Shown here piece by piece: positions 1 to 9,713 of a stretch of DNA of 64,000 bases. The number at the start of each line of letters is the position of its first letter. Position 1 is the first letter of the stretch. The notes under the pieces were generated by a model. That model did not search any database. It had not been told where the DNA came from and saw only the letters and a list, made by a program, of their open reading frames with translations. The stretch spans positions 1-64,000 of the forward strand of contig JAJEEE010000031.1 in the NCBI GenBank assembly GCA_022821145.1. The letters are read 5' to 3'. Made by a program: the position numbers and the translations under genes. Source of the stretch: Acidobacteriota bacterium (GTDB lineage: Bacteria > Acidobacteriota > Terriglobia > 20CM-2-55-15).

Positions 1-1029
1 CAGGCTCAGGGACGTGATCATGAAGAGTCCCGCCCCCAGGTTCGTGTACAGGTTGTGCGTCTGCGTGGCCAGGTTGGTGACGAACGCGTCGGGGAGCCCG
101 TCCCCGTCCACGTCGCCCATGTCCGTGCCCATTCCGGCCAGGGGCTCGCCCGCGCGGTCGACGGCCACGCCGGCGAACAGCGCGACCTCCTCGAACGCGC
201 CGTCCCCGCGGTTGTGGAACAGGAAGTTGGGGACCGAGTCGTTGGCGACGTAGATGTCCGTCCAGCCGTCGCGGTCGTAGTCGGCGAAGACGACGCCCAG
301 TCCCTTGCCGCCGGCGTGGTGGACGCCGGACGCGCGGCTGACGTCGGTGAACGCGCCGTCGCCGTCGTTGCGGAACAGCACGTCGGAGCGGCCGTTGTAG
401 ACGTTGGGATGGCAGTAGACCGGGACGTCGCCGGTGTGCACGCACGGCTTGTTGTTGTCCGCGGCGAAGTCGACGTAGTTCACGACGTAGAGGTCGACGT
501 CGCCGTCGTTGTCGACGTCGCCGAACGCGCAGCTCGAGCTCCAGAGGTCGTAGCCGGCGCCGGCCGCTCCGGTGACGTCGGCGAACCGCCCCTCCCCCTC
601 GTTGCGGTACAGCCGGTTCGGGCCCATGCTGGTGACGTAGAGATCGACGTCGCCGTCGTTGTCGTAGTCGGCCGCGCAGGCGCCCATGCCGTATCCGGAG
701 ACCGCGATCCCGGATCCGGCGGAGCGGTCGGTGAACGTGCCGTCGCCGTCGTTGCGGTACAGGCGGTGGGCCGCGGCGGCGGCCACGCTGGCGTCGACGA
801 ACGAGCCGCCGTTGACCAGGAAGACGTCCAGCCAGCCGTCGCCGTCGTAGTCGAAGAACAGCCCGCCCCCGGACATGGTCTCGGGCATGTACTTCTCGGG
901 CGTCGCCCCGTTCTCGTGCCGGAAGTCGATGCCGGCTTCCTCCGCCGCTTCGACGAACCACTGGGTGCGGGCCGAGCCGGGAACCGCCGCGCACAGGAGA
1001 CCCGCGAGCACGATGCCGCGGCTGATCAC
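1..1029 (-). CDS. CRTAC1 family protein (FG-GAP/VCBS repeats), partial at window edge
   Basis: Minus-strand translation from a GTG at 1029 reads VISRGIVLAGLLCAAVPGS... then repeated DYDxDGxxD FG-GAP motifs. Absent from the ORF track (GTG start, runs off the edge). GTGA overlap with the next gene's stop. Confidence 0.85.
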   Translation of the reverse strand, partial: MISRGIVLAGLLCAAVPGSARTQWFVEAAEEAGIDFRHENGATPEKYMPETMSGGGLFFDYDGDGWLDVFLVNGGSFVDASVAAAAAHRLYRNDGDGTFTDRSAGSGIAVSGYGMGACAADYDNDGDVDLYVTSMGPNRLYRNEGEGRFADVTGAAGAGYDLWSSSCAFGDVDNDGDVDLYVVNYVDFAADNNKPCVHTGDVPVYCHPNVYNGRSDVLFRNDGDGAFTDVSRASGVHHAGGKGLGVVFADYDRDGWTDIYVANDSVPNFLFHNRGDGAFEEVALFAGVAVDRAGEPLAGMGTDMGDVDGDGLPDAFVTNLATQTHNLYTNLGAGLFMITSLSL

Positions 1030-2720
1030 GGTCCCTCTTCGCGGATGGTCACGTACCGGCCCGCGTCCATGCCCTCGCGCGTCTCCGTGCGGCCGCCGGG
1101 CCAACGGATGCGGACCGCGTCGACGCGCTCGGCGTCCCCCAGCCCGAAGTGCAGGCGCATGTCGTTGTGCGACAGGTAGCTGCCGCCGCTTCGCACCTCG
1201 CGCACCTGGGTCCGGCCCCCGGCGTCGACCTCCACCCGCGCGCCGATGGCGTCGGGGTTGCCGGAGGCGGCCCGCAACCGGAAACCGATCCAGTGGCGGG
1301 CGTTGCCGCCGTCGTTCCGGTAGAGGCTGGGGGGCGCGTTCGTGTTGACGACGACGACGTCGATGTCGCCGTCGTCGTCGTAGTCGCCGAAGGCCGCCCC
1401 GCGGGCCGGATGCGGGACAGTCAGGTCGCCGCCCAGCTCGCGGCTGATTTCCTCGAACGTGCCGTCTCGCCGGTTGCGGTACACCTCCTTGGGCTGGAGG
1501 TACCGGCTGGCCTCGTTCAGCGTGTCGATGCCCGGATACACGTGGCCGTTCGCCACGAACAGGTCGAGCCAGCCGTCGTTGTCCAGGTCCACGAACTCCG
1601 TGCCCCAGCCCACGTGGGGACGGGAGGCGCGCGCCGCGCCCGACGCCGCGGTCACGTCGGCGAAGAACATGTCCCCCAGGTTCCGGTAGAGCGTGTTGGT
1701 GTCCTCGGCGAAGTGGGTCACGTATATGTCGAATTGTCCGTCGTTGTCGTAGTCTCCGACGGCGAGCCCCATGCCGGCCTGGGCCTTTCCGAACAGGTTG
1801 AGCGCCGTGCCGGAGATCATGCCCAGCTCCTCGAACGCGCCGCCGCCCGTGTTGCGGAACATCAGGTTCTCCACAGAGTCGTTCGCGACGTAGATGTCGG
1901 GCCAGCCGTCGTTGTCGAAGTCGGTGAACACGGCGCCGAACCCGTAGTGTCCGGGATCGGCGATGCCGGCCGCGGCGGTGACGTCGGAGAACGCGCCGTC
2001 GCCGTCGTTCCGGAAGAGCACGTCCGCTTCGCCGGCGAGGCCCTTCGGTCCGCAGAACACGTTGAGCGCGGCCATGTACAGGCACACGTCGCTGCCCCGC
2101 CGCGCGATCACGGTATCGTCGAACGTCAGGTAGTTGGCGACGTAGAGGTCGACGTCGCCGTCGCGGTCGTAGTCGCCGAACGCGCAGTTCGTGCCCCAGC
2201 CCCGATCGGCGACCCCGGCCTCCGCCCCGCGTTCCTGGAACGTCCCGTCGCCGTTGTTCCGATAGAGGAGGTTGGGCCCGTACGCCGTCAGGTAGACGTC
2301 GACGTCGCCGTCGTTGTCGTAGTCGGCGGCGCAGACGCCGAACGCCCAGCCGCGCGCGTCGAGCCCGGCCGGCCCGGTCACGTCTTCGAAGACCCCTTCC
2401 GTGTTTCTATAGAGCGCCGCCACCGGATCGCCGCCTTCGCGGTACCGGGCGATCGTGGACCCGTTGGTGATCAACAGGTCCATGTCGCCGTCGCCGTCGT
2501 AGTCGAGGAACGCGGCGCCGTTCCCGTTGGCCTCGACGATGTAATCGTTGGCGCCCTCGCCGCTGAGGTTGATCAGCGTCAGCCCCGCCTCGGCGGCGAC
2601 GTCGGGAAAGGCGGGGAAGTCGATGGACTGCGCGGCGCCGAGCCTCGGAAACAGCAGCAACGCCAGCAAGAGCTGCCACTTGGAAACGGCGGGTGTCGCG
2701 CGCGCTGCGGAGCTTTTCAT
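1026..2720 (-). CDS. CRTAC1 family protein (FG-GAP/VCBS repeats, ASPIC/UnbV C-terminus)
   Basis: Signal-like N-terminus, many DxDxDGxxD repeats, C-terminal VRSGGSYLSHNDMRLHFGLG...RIRWPGG typical of ASPIC/UnbV. Confidence 0.93.
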   Translation of the reverse strand: MKSSAARATPAVSKWQLLLALLLFPRLGAAQSIDFPAFPDVAAEAGLTLINLSGEGANDYIVEANGNGAAFLDYDGDGDMDLLITNGSTIARYREGGDPVAALYRNTEGVFEDVTGPAGLDARGWAFGVCAADYDNDGDVDVYLTAYGPNLLYRNNGDGTFQERGAEAGVADRGWGTNCAFGDYDRDGDVDLYVANYLTFDDTVIARRGSDVCLYMAALNVFCGPKGLAGEADVLFRNDGDGAFSDVTAAAGIADPGHYGFGAVFTDFDNDGWPDIYVANDSVENLMFRNTGGGAFEELGMISGTALNLFGKAQAGMGLAVGDYDNDGQFDIYVTHFAEDTNTLYRNLGDMFFADVTAASGAARASRPHVGWGTEFVDLDNDGWLDLFVANGHVYPGIDTLNEASRYLQPKEVYRNRRDGTFEEISRELGGDLTVPHPARGAAFGDYDDDGDIDVVVVNTNAPPSLYRNDGGNARHWIGFRLRAASGNPDAIGARVEVDAGGRTQVREVRSGGSYLSHNDMRLHFGLGDAERVDAVRIRWPGGRTETREGMDAGRYVTIREEGP

Positions 2721-2778
2721 TGCGCTGTACAGGATGCGCGGGAGCCGCGCCCGCGGGGTCCGGGAAGGCGCGGGATTG

Positions 2779-3021
2779 CTATCCGAAAGTGCGCCAAACC
2801 AGGGCCACCACGAACGCCAGCGTGAATCCGATCATCCACTGGAGCACGCGTATCGAGCCGCTGAGACGTGCGGTGGCGATGTTCAGATCGTCCTTGGTCG
2901 CCAGTTGAGCGACCCGTTCGGACCCGATCGCATCCGCCATCGCCTCGCCCTGATCCGGAGGTACTCCCGCGTCTCTGAGCTTGCGCGCGTAACGCAGCGT
3001 GTCGATGGCCGGGGTTGCCAT
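2779..3021 (-). CDS. Small coiled-coil protein with C-terminal transmembrane helix
   Basis: 80 aa; LATKDDLNIATARLSGSIRVLQWMIGFTLAFVVALVWRTFG. Confidence 0.7.
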   Translation of the reverse strand: MATPAIDTLRYARKLRDAGVPPDQGEAMADAIGSERVAQLATKDDLNIATARLSGSIRVLQWMIGFTLAFVVALVWRTFG

Positions 3022-3098
3022 GGGGTCATGCTAACTCGAATCGCCAGCGCCGGAAAGAGAAAGCGAAACCGGCAAGCGTCTCGTTCCCGCCCATCATT

Positions 3099-5123
3099 CT
3101 ACTCCGGCGCATAGACGATCAATTCGTCTTCGCGTGTTTCCAAGTAGACGGCGCGATGGCGCTCGCTGGCTTCGGAATCGCCCAGGGCCGCGTACTCCTC
3201 GGCCAGGTTCATGTGGACGAGGAACCGGCGGCCAACGCCGAGCTCAAGCATCCGCTCGTACGTCTCGATAGCCTCGGTGCGCTGCCCCAGCCGGCTGTGG
3301 ACCATGGCGAGGTTCATGTACAGGCGGCCCGCGTCCGGGAACTCGGCGATGGCTTCTTCCAGGTAGTCGACGGCCGCGGCGCCGTCGCCCGCCCGAAGCG
3401 CCGTGATCGCGGCGAGGCTCGTCGCGTCGACCTCCCGGTTCCGGTGCTCGATGGCGCGGATGGCCGTTTCGGCTTCCCTGAACTCGCGGAGTCGTTCCCG
3501 GCCTTCGGCGATGCGATCCAGGCGGACCAGCGCCGTCCCCAGGATGTACAACGCGCGGGAGTCGGTCGTTCCCCGGTCGATCGCCTGCCGGGCCGCCGCG
3601 GCGGCCGGTTCCCACTCGCCGCGCGCGAGGTGGACTTCCGCCCGGTTGAGATGGGCCTCGTGGTCGTCCGGGTTCTCCCGGGCCGCGCGCTCGTATTCGG
3701 CCAGGGCCTCGCCGACCCGGTTGTTGCTGAAGTGTGCCCGGCCGAGCTTGATGCGCCCGTCCGGGGCCGCGGGGTCGATTCGCAGGGCGCGCTCGTACGC
3801 CGCGGCCGCCGCGTCGAAGTCGGTCAGGGCCGACTGGATGTCGCCGATCCTCTGGAAGATGACGCCTTGTTGCACCCGGTCCGTCGCCGCGTCCAGGCCC
3901 GCGGGAGTCGGCAGCGCGGCGGCCTCGCGGAGAACGTCCAGGGAGTCGGCGGTCCGCCCGGTGTTCGCCAACAGGTCCGCCAGGTAGATGCGAAGGATGC
4001 GGGAGTCGGAAAACTTCTCCAGGCCGAGACGCAGAACGGTCTCGGTCTCCTCGCCCAGCGCCGCCTCCAACAGGATGTCCTTCATCTGGACATAGGAACG
4101 CTCGGTCAGCGGCGCGAGCGGCAGAAGCCGCTCGAGATCGGAGACGGCGTCCCGGTACCCGGCGTCCTTGAACTCGGCCAGGCCGACGATGGCCGAGAAT
4201 CGATCCAGCAGAGCCGGGACCAGGCGTTCGCCGAGCGCGGCCCGCCGCCCGCGAGCGGCCGCGACCGCCGGGTGATTCACGCCGAGCGCGGCATCGAGCC
4301 GGACGACGGCCGCGTCGTACAGCGCCGCGGCGTCCACGAATCGTCCTGCGGCGGCATGGAGGTCCGCCAGGTTGAGATCGACCGCCGCGACCTCGGGATG
4401 GTCCGGTCCCAGAACTTCCGCGCGCAACCGCCGGGCGTCGGAGTACAGCCGTTCGGCTTCCGCGTGCCGGCCCTGGGCGGCGACGGCCTGGCCCAGGCCA
4501 ACGAGTACCTGGGATCGCTCCAGCGGGGACGCTCCCAAGGCGTCCAGCAACGGCAAGGCGCGCCGAAAGAGGGCCTCGGACTCGGTGGGTTGCTCCAGCA
4601 GTCGATACGCCGCCGCCAGGCTGTCCAGGCTGCGGAGCTGTTGCGGCGAATCCGGAGCGTGCGTTTCGGCCAGGGCCAGCGCGTCACGGAAATACGCCGC
4701 GGCCTGTGCATTGCGTCCGGCCGCCAGGGCCTCCGCGCCGGCCGCATCGAGGTCGATCCAGTCCGCTTCCGCGTCGGATACGGCCTGAAACAGGAAGAAC
4801 GCGCCGCCGGCTTCGACCGGCGCGCTGATCTCGCCCGCGGCGAGGCCCGCAACGGCGTTGCGGAACTCGCCACGAAAGTCCATCGGATCGATTCGCCCCA
4901 TGTATCCGCCGCGCGCGGCGGAAGCGGCGTCGAGCGAACGCTCGGCGGCGAGAACGTCGAACGGAGCGCCCGCGGCGGCCTGCTGGCGGATGTTCTCGGC
5001 GTCTTCCAGGGAAGCGGCGACGATCTGGCGGAGCGCAATCCCGCCGGACTGCGCCGTCGCCTCTTCCCGTCCGGCGCCGGAGAGCGCGAGGAACAGGGCC
5101 AGGATTCGGATTGAATGGCGCAT
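3099..5123 (-). CDS. Exported parvulin-like PPIase domain plus tetratricopeptide repeat protein
   Basis: Start taken at MRHSIRILALFLALSGAG (signal-like). Residues ~30-125 (LRQIVAASLEDAENIRQQAAAGAPFDVLAAERSLDAASAARGGYMGRIDP...FRNAVAGLAAGEISAPVEAGGAFFLFQ) resemble parvulin; the remainder is TPR. Confidence 0.82.
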   Translation of the reverse strand: MRHSIRILALFLALSGAGREEATAQSGGIALRQIVAASLEDAENIRQQAAAGAPFDVLAAERSLDAASAARGGYMGRIDPMDFRGEFRNAVAGLAAGEISAPVEAGGAFFLFQAVSDAEADWIDLDAAGAEALAAGRNAQAAAYFRDALALAETHAPDSPQQLRSLDSLAAAYRLLEQPTESEALFRRALPLLDALGASPLERSQVLVGLGQAVAAQGRHAEAERLYSDARRLRAEVLGPDHPEVAAVDLNLADLHAAAGRFVDAAALYDAAVVRLDAALGVNHPAVAAARGRRAALGERLVPALLDRFSAIVGLAEFKDAGYRDAVSDLERLLPLAPLTERSYVQMKDILLEAALGEETETVLRLGLEKFSDSRILRIYLADLLANTGRTADSLDVLREAAALPTPAGLDAATDRVQQGVIFQRIGDIQSALTDFDAAAAAYERALRIDPAAPDGRIKLGRAHFSNNRVGEALAEYERAARENPDDHEAHLNRAEVHLARGEWEPAAAAARQAIDRGTTDSRALYILGTALVRLDRIAEGRERLREFREAETAIRAIEHRNREVDATSLAAITALRAGDGAAAVDYLEEAIAEFPDAGRLYMNLAMVHSRLGQRTEAIETYERMLELGVGRRFLVHMNLAEEYAALGDSEASERHRAVYLETREDELIVYAPE

Positions 5124-5212
5124 CGCCGAAGCTCGCTCCGATCGAATGTTAGTCGATGTCGGCGGGGCGGGCAATCGCGCCGGCGCGGCGTCGGTCCCGC
5201 GCTGCGGAAATG

Positions 5213-5239
5213 AAAAGGGCTCCCCGGCGAGGGGAGCCC
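5213..5239 (-). terminator. Rho-independent terminator of the TonB receptor gene
   Basis: GGGCTCCCC-ggcga-GGGGAGCCC stem-loop; on the minus strand the stem is followed by TTTTCATTT; lies ~27 bp past the 5266 stop. Confidence 0.85.
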
Positions 5240-5265
5240 TTCGGTCGAGACGATCGGTGAGCGGT

Positions 5266-8200
5266 CTACCAGTCCACCCGGACGCGCGCCTTGAAGACGC
5301 GGCCGTATTCGGAGAACTCGACGTCGACGCCGTTCTTGCCGTCGATCACGCCGAAGTCGTCGCCGCTCTGGATGCTCAGGTTCGGGTTCTGAGGATGCGG
5401 ATGGTTGAAGACGTTCGTGGCGTCCACGCGGACCTCCATCGAAATCCCCTCGGTGACCTGGATGCGCTTCGAGAGCGCCATGTCGAGGTCCCAGCGGCCG
5501 GGGGCGAAGATTTGATCGCGGAAGTTGCCGAACTCGCCCGGAAGCGGCGTCCGGAACACCAGGTTGCCCCCGCTGTCGTACAGCGCGTTCAGGTCGCAGA
5601 GCCCTTGCAGGGACGGCGCCACGATCGCCGAATTCGAGCATTGCGGATCCGGCTGCCGCTCGTATCCGGTGAAGTAGGTGCCGAAATCGTCGCCGCCCGG
5701 CCAGTTGACCTGTCCGGCGCTCGCATCGAACGTCGCGCCGTCCACCAGGACCGGGTAGTTGTTGCTGTACCAGCCCCCGCGGAAGGCCGCAACCTGCTGC
5801 GGCACGCCGCTGGAGGCGTTATAGATCCAACTCACCTGCCAGCCTTCGGCCACGCGGGCCAGGAGCCCCGAGCTGTTGCCCAGAAGCAACTGGTTCGGGC
5901 CGATGGGCAAACTGAACGTTCCGAAGCTCCGGAACGAGTGCGCGCGGCCGGAGAGCCTGTAGTCTCGCCACCGCTCCCACGGAACCGTGTAACCGCCCGT
6001 GTTGCCAAGGTTCTTCGACCATGTGTAAGAGAACGTGTTCTGGATGCCCCAGATTGGGCGTACCGTCAACTGGGCCTGCATCGAATGGTAGTTCCGATAA
6101 CCCATGTTGGCCCGGAGGTTCGCGTCGTCGAACTGCGGGCTCGTGTAGATGTAGTTTTCGGGGAACCCGCTGGCGCGGAGGACGCCACCCTGGACTCCGG
6201 TGGGAATCGGCGACAGGTTGGGGTTGTATGCGCTGACGTAGTTCAAGTCGTTCAGCAAGTCGGCGATCGGGACATACGCGCCCCGAGCGAGGTTCTGGTT
6301 GAACCGGCTGTCGGTTCGCAGGAACTCTGCGCCGGTCAGGCCGTTCCGTCCGACGATGGCGTCGGCGGCGAAAACGTTCGACTTCATGTTGATGCCGTGG
6401 AACAGGTCGTCGAGCAGCGCCGACTCTCCGCCCCGCCGTGCGGCCTCGAAGGCCTCGAACAAACCGTTCTGGTGGATGTTCGCGACGTTCAGGTTGAAGC
6501 TGTTGCTCATCTTCCGGCTCAAGGTGCCGATGTAGCGCAGATCGAGCGTCAGCGTCGAGCTGAACGTGTGGGTGAGCGACGCCGTCAGGTTCTGGATGTA
6601 CGGGGTCGAATAGTTGGGCGCGTAGACCGTCAGGTCGGCGTTGCGGTCGGTGACCGGAACCGGCAGCACCGGCAGGAACGTCGGGTCGGCCGGCACGCCG
6701 ACGCCGTTGACGACGTCCTGCATGTCGAAGTACTGGCCGGCGCCGAGACCCTCGAAGGTGCCCTGGACCGCGCTGCCCGGCGGGTTCTGGATGATGCCGC
6801 TGATCTGGGCGCCCTGGCCGCCGCCCAGGTAGCTCAACTGGTAGCCTCCGCGGAAGACCGTGCGGTCCCGGCCCAGCCACGGGATGCTGTAGGAGAAACC
6901 GACGGCCGGACCGAAGTTGTTCAAGTCGCGCGGGTGGACCATCAGGTCCGGGTTCGGCGAGTTGGGGCCGACGAAGATGAACTCGACGTCGCCGCCGCGC
7001 TCGCCCGGCAGGAGCCAGTTTTCGAAGCCCATGCCCGACCGGCCGAAGAGGGCGTCGCCGCCCCCGCGGATGGTCAACGACAGTCCGTTCGCGTCCCAAG
7101 GCACGCCGTAGTAGTCCCAGCGCAGGCCGAGGTTGAGCGTCAGGTTGTCGGTCACCTTCCAGTCGTCCTTGACGAACAGGTTGAACTCGCGCTGCTGCAG
7201 GTCGCGTTCCTTGTAGATCTCGCCGGCGACGGCGTCATTCCAACTCGTCCCGACCTGGTCGGGACGGTTGATGAACCGGCCCTGCTCGATCCGGTCGAGC
7301 GACCCGCTCAGGAAGATCAGCAGGTCGTTCATCCGGTCGCTGTTCGTGGTATGCAGACCCGCGGCCAGGTCGGCGTTCATTGCTCGCCAGCCCGAGAGGT
7401 TCCCGGCATCGAACGCGTCGGCCGGAGCCAACGACGTTCCGCCGAGGAAGACTACCGGGAACGCATGGTCGTTGATGCTGCTCCCGGCCACCCGCTCGTT
7501 GCTGGACGCCCGGATGTAGGTGGCTCCGAACTTGAAGGCATGACGACCCGAGGTCCAGCTCAGCGTGTCGGCGAACGTCCAGCGCGGGCTCGTGTCCCAC
7601 ACATCGGTGGCGGACGGTCCGTTGCCGCGCGCGCCGATCAGGCCGCCGTTCTGACCGCACCAACTCATCGTGGCCGGATCGAAGAACCCGGCCGGCGTGC
7701 ACCACTGCGTCAGGACCGGCAGCCCGCCCGTGGTCTTTGGCAGCAAATCGAGCAACTCCTCGCCGCGGCCGTCGGGAAGCGAGGTCGCGTGGGTGACGTT
7801 CGTGCCCGACCGCGACATGCCGAAGCGGGCCTCGTTCACGACGTTGGCCGCCAGCGTCGAGGTCATGTTGATCGACATGACTTGGGGCCTCCGGATGAGT
7901 CGGCCCTCGTAGCTGTCGGCCCAGCCCTCGTAGGTGTCGTCGGCGTTGACCTTCTCGTAGGAGTAAGAAGCCGCCAGCTTGTGGTTCGGGCTGAAGATGT
8001 GGTCGATCTTCAAGTTGATCTGCTTGCGCGGGTTGGGCTCGCCGACGCCGAACCAGTTGTCCCGGCCGTCGACCGTGCGCGTCCAGCGGTGCCCGACGAT
8101 GTTCAGGCCGTCGAGGATCGCGCCACTCTCGCCGCGCTCGAACGTGTTGGCTTCGGGAGCGCGGGAGGCGAGCAAGTCATAGACGCCGCTGGTGTCGAAA

Positions 8201-9441
8201 CCGGTTCGGAACGGATCCCAACTCCCCGTTGCAGTCGGCGCGGGCGCGATCGTCATGCCCGAGCAGTCCGCCGTGGGTGTTCCCGAGACCTGTCCGAACA
8301 GGCTGACGTGGCGCAGGATCTGGTTGTGCGGCGTTCCGTCCGGGTTGGTCGCGGGCGGCAAGGGGTTGCCCGAGGCGTCGACCGAGGGGCGGATCGGGTT
8401 CGCCCCGGTGGACACGGACTGGTCGGCCGGCCCGTTGATCCAGTTGTCCCAGTAGCGGAAGATGCCCCGCTGCATGCAGGGGGTCAGCACCTGCGCGATG
8501 GTCGTCGTGCGGGACTTGGAGATGTTCTGGTCCCAGAGTGCGAAGAAGAACGTCCGGTTCCGGACGATGGGGCCGCCGGCGCTGATGGTGTACTGGTTCT
8601 GATTGATCCACGGGATGGTCGGCGGGCCGCTCGCCTGGCTGTTGTCCTCCCAGGTCCGGGAGTCGAGCGCGCTGTTGCGGACGTTCCACACGGCCGAGCC
8701 GTGGAACTCGTTGCCGCCCGAGCGCGTCGTGATCTGCACCTGCCCGTTGCCGCGGCCGGTCTCGGCGTCGACCGGGGCCAGGACCATACGCATCTCGCCC
8801 ACCATGTCCTGGTTCATGTAGGTCGCCGAGTTCAGCCCGGCCTGCTGGAAGCGCTGGTCGTTGACGCTGATCCCGTCGCGCATGACGTTGATGTTGTTGG
8901 CCGAGACGCCGGCGAAGTCGCCCTGCAGGCCGAGGACGAAGCCTTCGGTCTGCCGCGTCACGCCCGCCATCACATTGACCAACTCCAGCACGTTGTTGGT
9001 GACGTTAGGCAGCGCGACGATCTCGTCGGCTTCCAGGGCCTCGCCGACCGACGGGCTCGCCTCGAGCAGCAACTGGTCGGCCGAGACGCTGACCTCGACG
9101 GCCGCGGCCTGGGCGGCGACCTCGAGGGTGAAGTTCAAGCGCGTGGCCTGGTTGGCCGACACCGAGACGTCGGTGAACTCCACGGTCTGGAAGTTGGGCA
9201 TGACGGCCCGGACCGTGTAGTCGCCGGGTTGGGTCGCCAGGAAGTTGTAGGCGCCGGCGTCGTTGGTGACGGCCAGCGTTTCGACGTTGGTTTCCTGGTT
9301 GACGGCCACGACTTCGGCGCCTGGGATCAGCGCGCCGGTCGGGTCTTCGACCGTGCCGCCGAGCGTGCCGGTCGCCTGGCCGAAGGCCTGGGCCCCGAAT
9401 GCAAGCGGCATCAGCACGATGGCCGCGATCAATCGTTTCAT
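5266..9441 (-). CDS. TonB-dependent receptor / carboxypeptidase-regulatory-like (Oar-type) outer membrane protein
   Basis: MKRLIAAIVLMPLAFGAQAFGQATGTLGGTVEDPTGALIPGAEVVAVNQET plug/regulatory start, very long beta-barrel, GAGGAGA RBS upstream of the chosen ATG. Confidence 0.93.
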   Translation of the reverse strand: MKRLIAAIVLMPLAFGAQAFGQATGTLGGTVEDPTGALIPGAEVVAVNQETNVETLAVTNDAGAYNFLATQPGDYTVRAVMPNFQTVEFTDVSVSANQATRLNFTLEVAAQAAAVEVSVSADQLLLEASPSVGEALEADEIVALPNVTNNVLELVNVMAGVTRQTEGFVLGLQGDFAGVSANNINVMRDGISVNDQRFQQAGLNSATYMNQDMVGEMRMVLAPVDAETGRGNGQVQITTRSGGNEFHGSAVWNVRNSALDSRTWEDNSQASGPPTIPWINQNQYTISAGGPIVRNRTFFFALWDQNISKSRTTTIAQVLTPCMQRGIFRYWDNWINGPADQSVSTGANPIRPSVDASGNPLPPATNPDGTPHNQILRHVSLFGQVSGTPTADCSGMTIAPAPTATGSWDPFRTGFDTSGVYDLLASRAPEANTFERGESGAILDGLNIVGHRWTRTVDGRDNWFGVGEPNPRKQINLKIDHIFSPNHKLAASYSYEKVNADDTYEGWADSYEGRLIRRPQVMSINMTSTLAANVVNEARFGMSRSGTNVTHATSLPDGRGEELLDLLPKTTGGLPVLTQWCTPAGFFDPATMSWCGQNGGLIGARGNGPSATDVWDTSPRWTFADTLSWTSGRHAFKFGATYIRASSNERVAGSSINDHAFPVVFLGGTSLAPADAFDAGNLSGWRAMNADLAAGLHTTNSDRMNDLLIFLSGSLDRIEQGRFINRPDQVGTSWNDAVAGEIYKERDLQQREFNLFVKDDWKVTDNLTLNLGLRWDYYGVPWDANGLSLTIRGGGDALFGRSGMGFENWLLPGERGGDVEFIFVGPNSPNPDLMVHPRDLNNFGPAVGFSYSIPWLGRDRTVFRGGYQLSYLGGGQGAQISGIIQNPPGSAVQGTFEGLGAGQYFDMQDVVNGVGVPADPTFLPVLPVPVTDRNADLTVYAPNYSTPYIQNLTASLTHTFSSTLTLDLRYIGTLSRKMSNSFNLNVANIHQNGLFEAFEAARRGGESALLDDLFHGINMKSNVFAADAIVGRNGLTGAEFLRTDSRFNQNLARGAYVPIADLLNDLNYVSAYNPNLSPIPTGVQGGVLRASGFPENYIYTSPQFDDANLRANMGYRNYHSMQAQLTVRPIWGIQNTFSYTWSKNLGNTGGYTVPWERWRDYRLSGRAHSFRSFGTFSLPIGPNQLLLGNSSGLLARVAEGWQVSWIYNASSGVPQQVAAFRGGWYSNNYPVLVDGATFDASAGQVNWPGGDDFGTYFTGYERQPDPQCSNSAIVAPSLQGLCDLNALYDSGGNLVFRTPLPGEFGNFRDQIFAPGRWDLDMALSKRIQVTEGISMEVRVDATNVFNHPHPQNPNLSIQSGDDFGVIDGKNGVDVEFSEYGRVFKARVRVDW

Positions 9442-9713
9442 TTGTTTGATTCTCCTCCCCCCCGAATGTACGGCGGGCCGGACACGCGCGCCTCCGCCGC
9501 AGTATGCGGACGGCCGGAGCGTGCCCACTTGTTCGAACGCGCCCATCAAATCACCGTTCGGGCGGTTTGTCAAACAAAACGTAAAAAGTGCGTAAACACC
9601 GGAGCGCTTTTGCGGACTTGCGGCTCAGGAACGTTGCCGCCGGTGTGCGGGAGTGGTCTAATTCCCCTTGAAGTTCGGCTGTCCGAATCGAGGCGCCGAC
9701 CAAGGAGGAAGCC

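Noticed and set aside
240-2500. Recurring gtcgccgtcgttgtcgtagtcg-type DNA repeats (also 13300-14450)
   Set aside because: Codons for DYDNDGD calcium-binding FG-GAP loops, not independent DNA repeats or a CRISPR array.
1149-2825. 558-aa plus-strand ORF
   Set aside because: Mirror of FG-GAP codons (VDVAVVVVV-type strings) antisense to a clear CRTAC1 gene.
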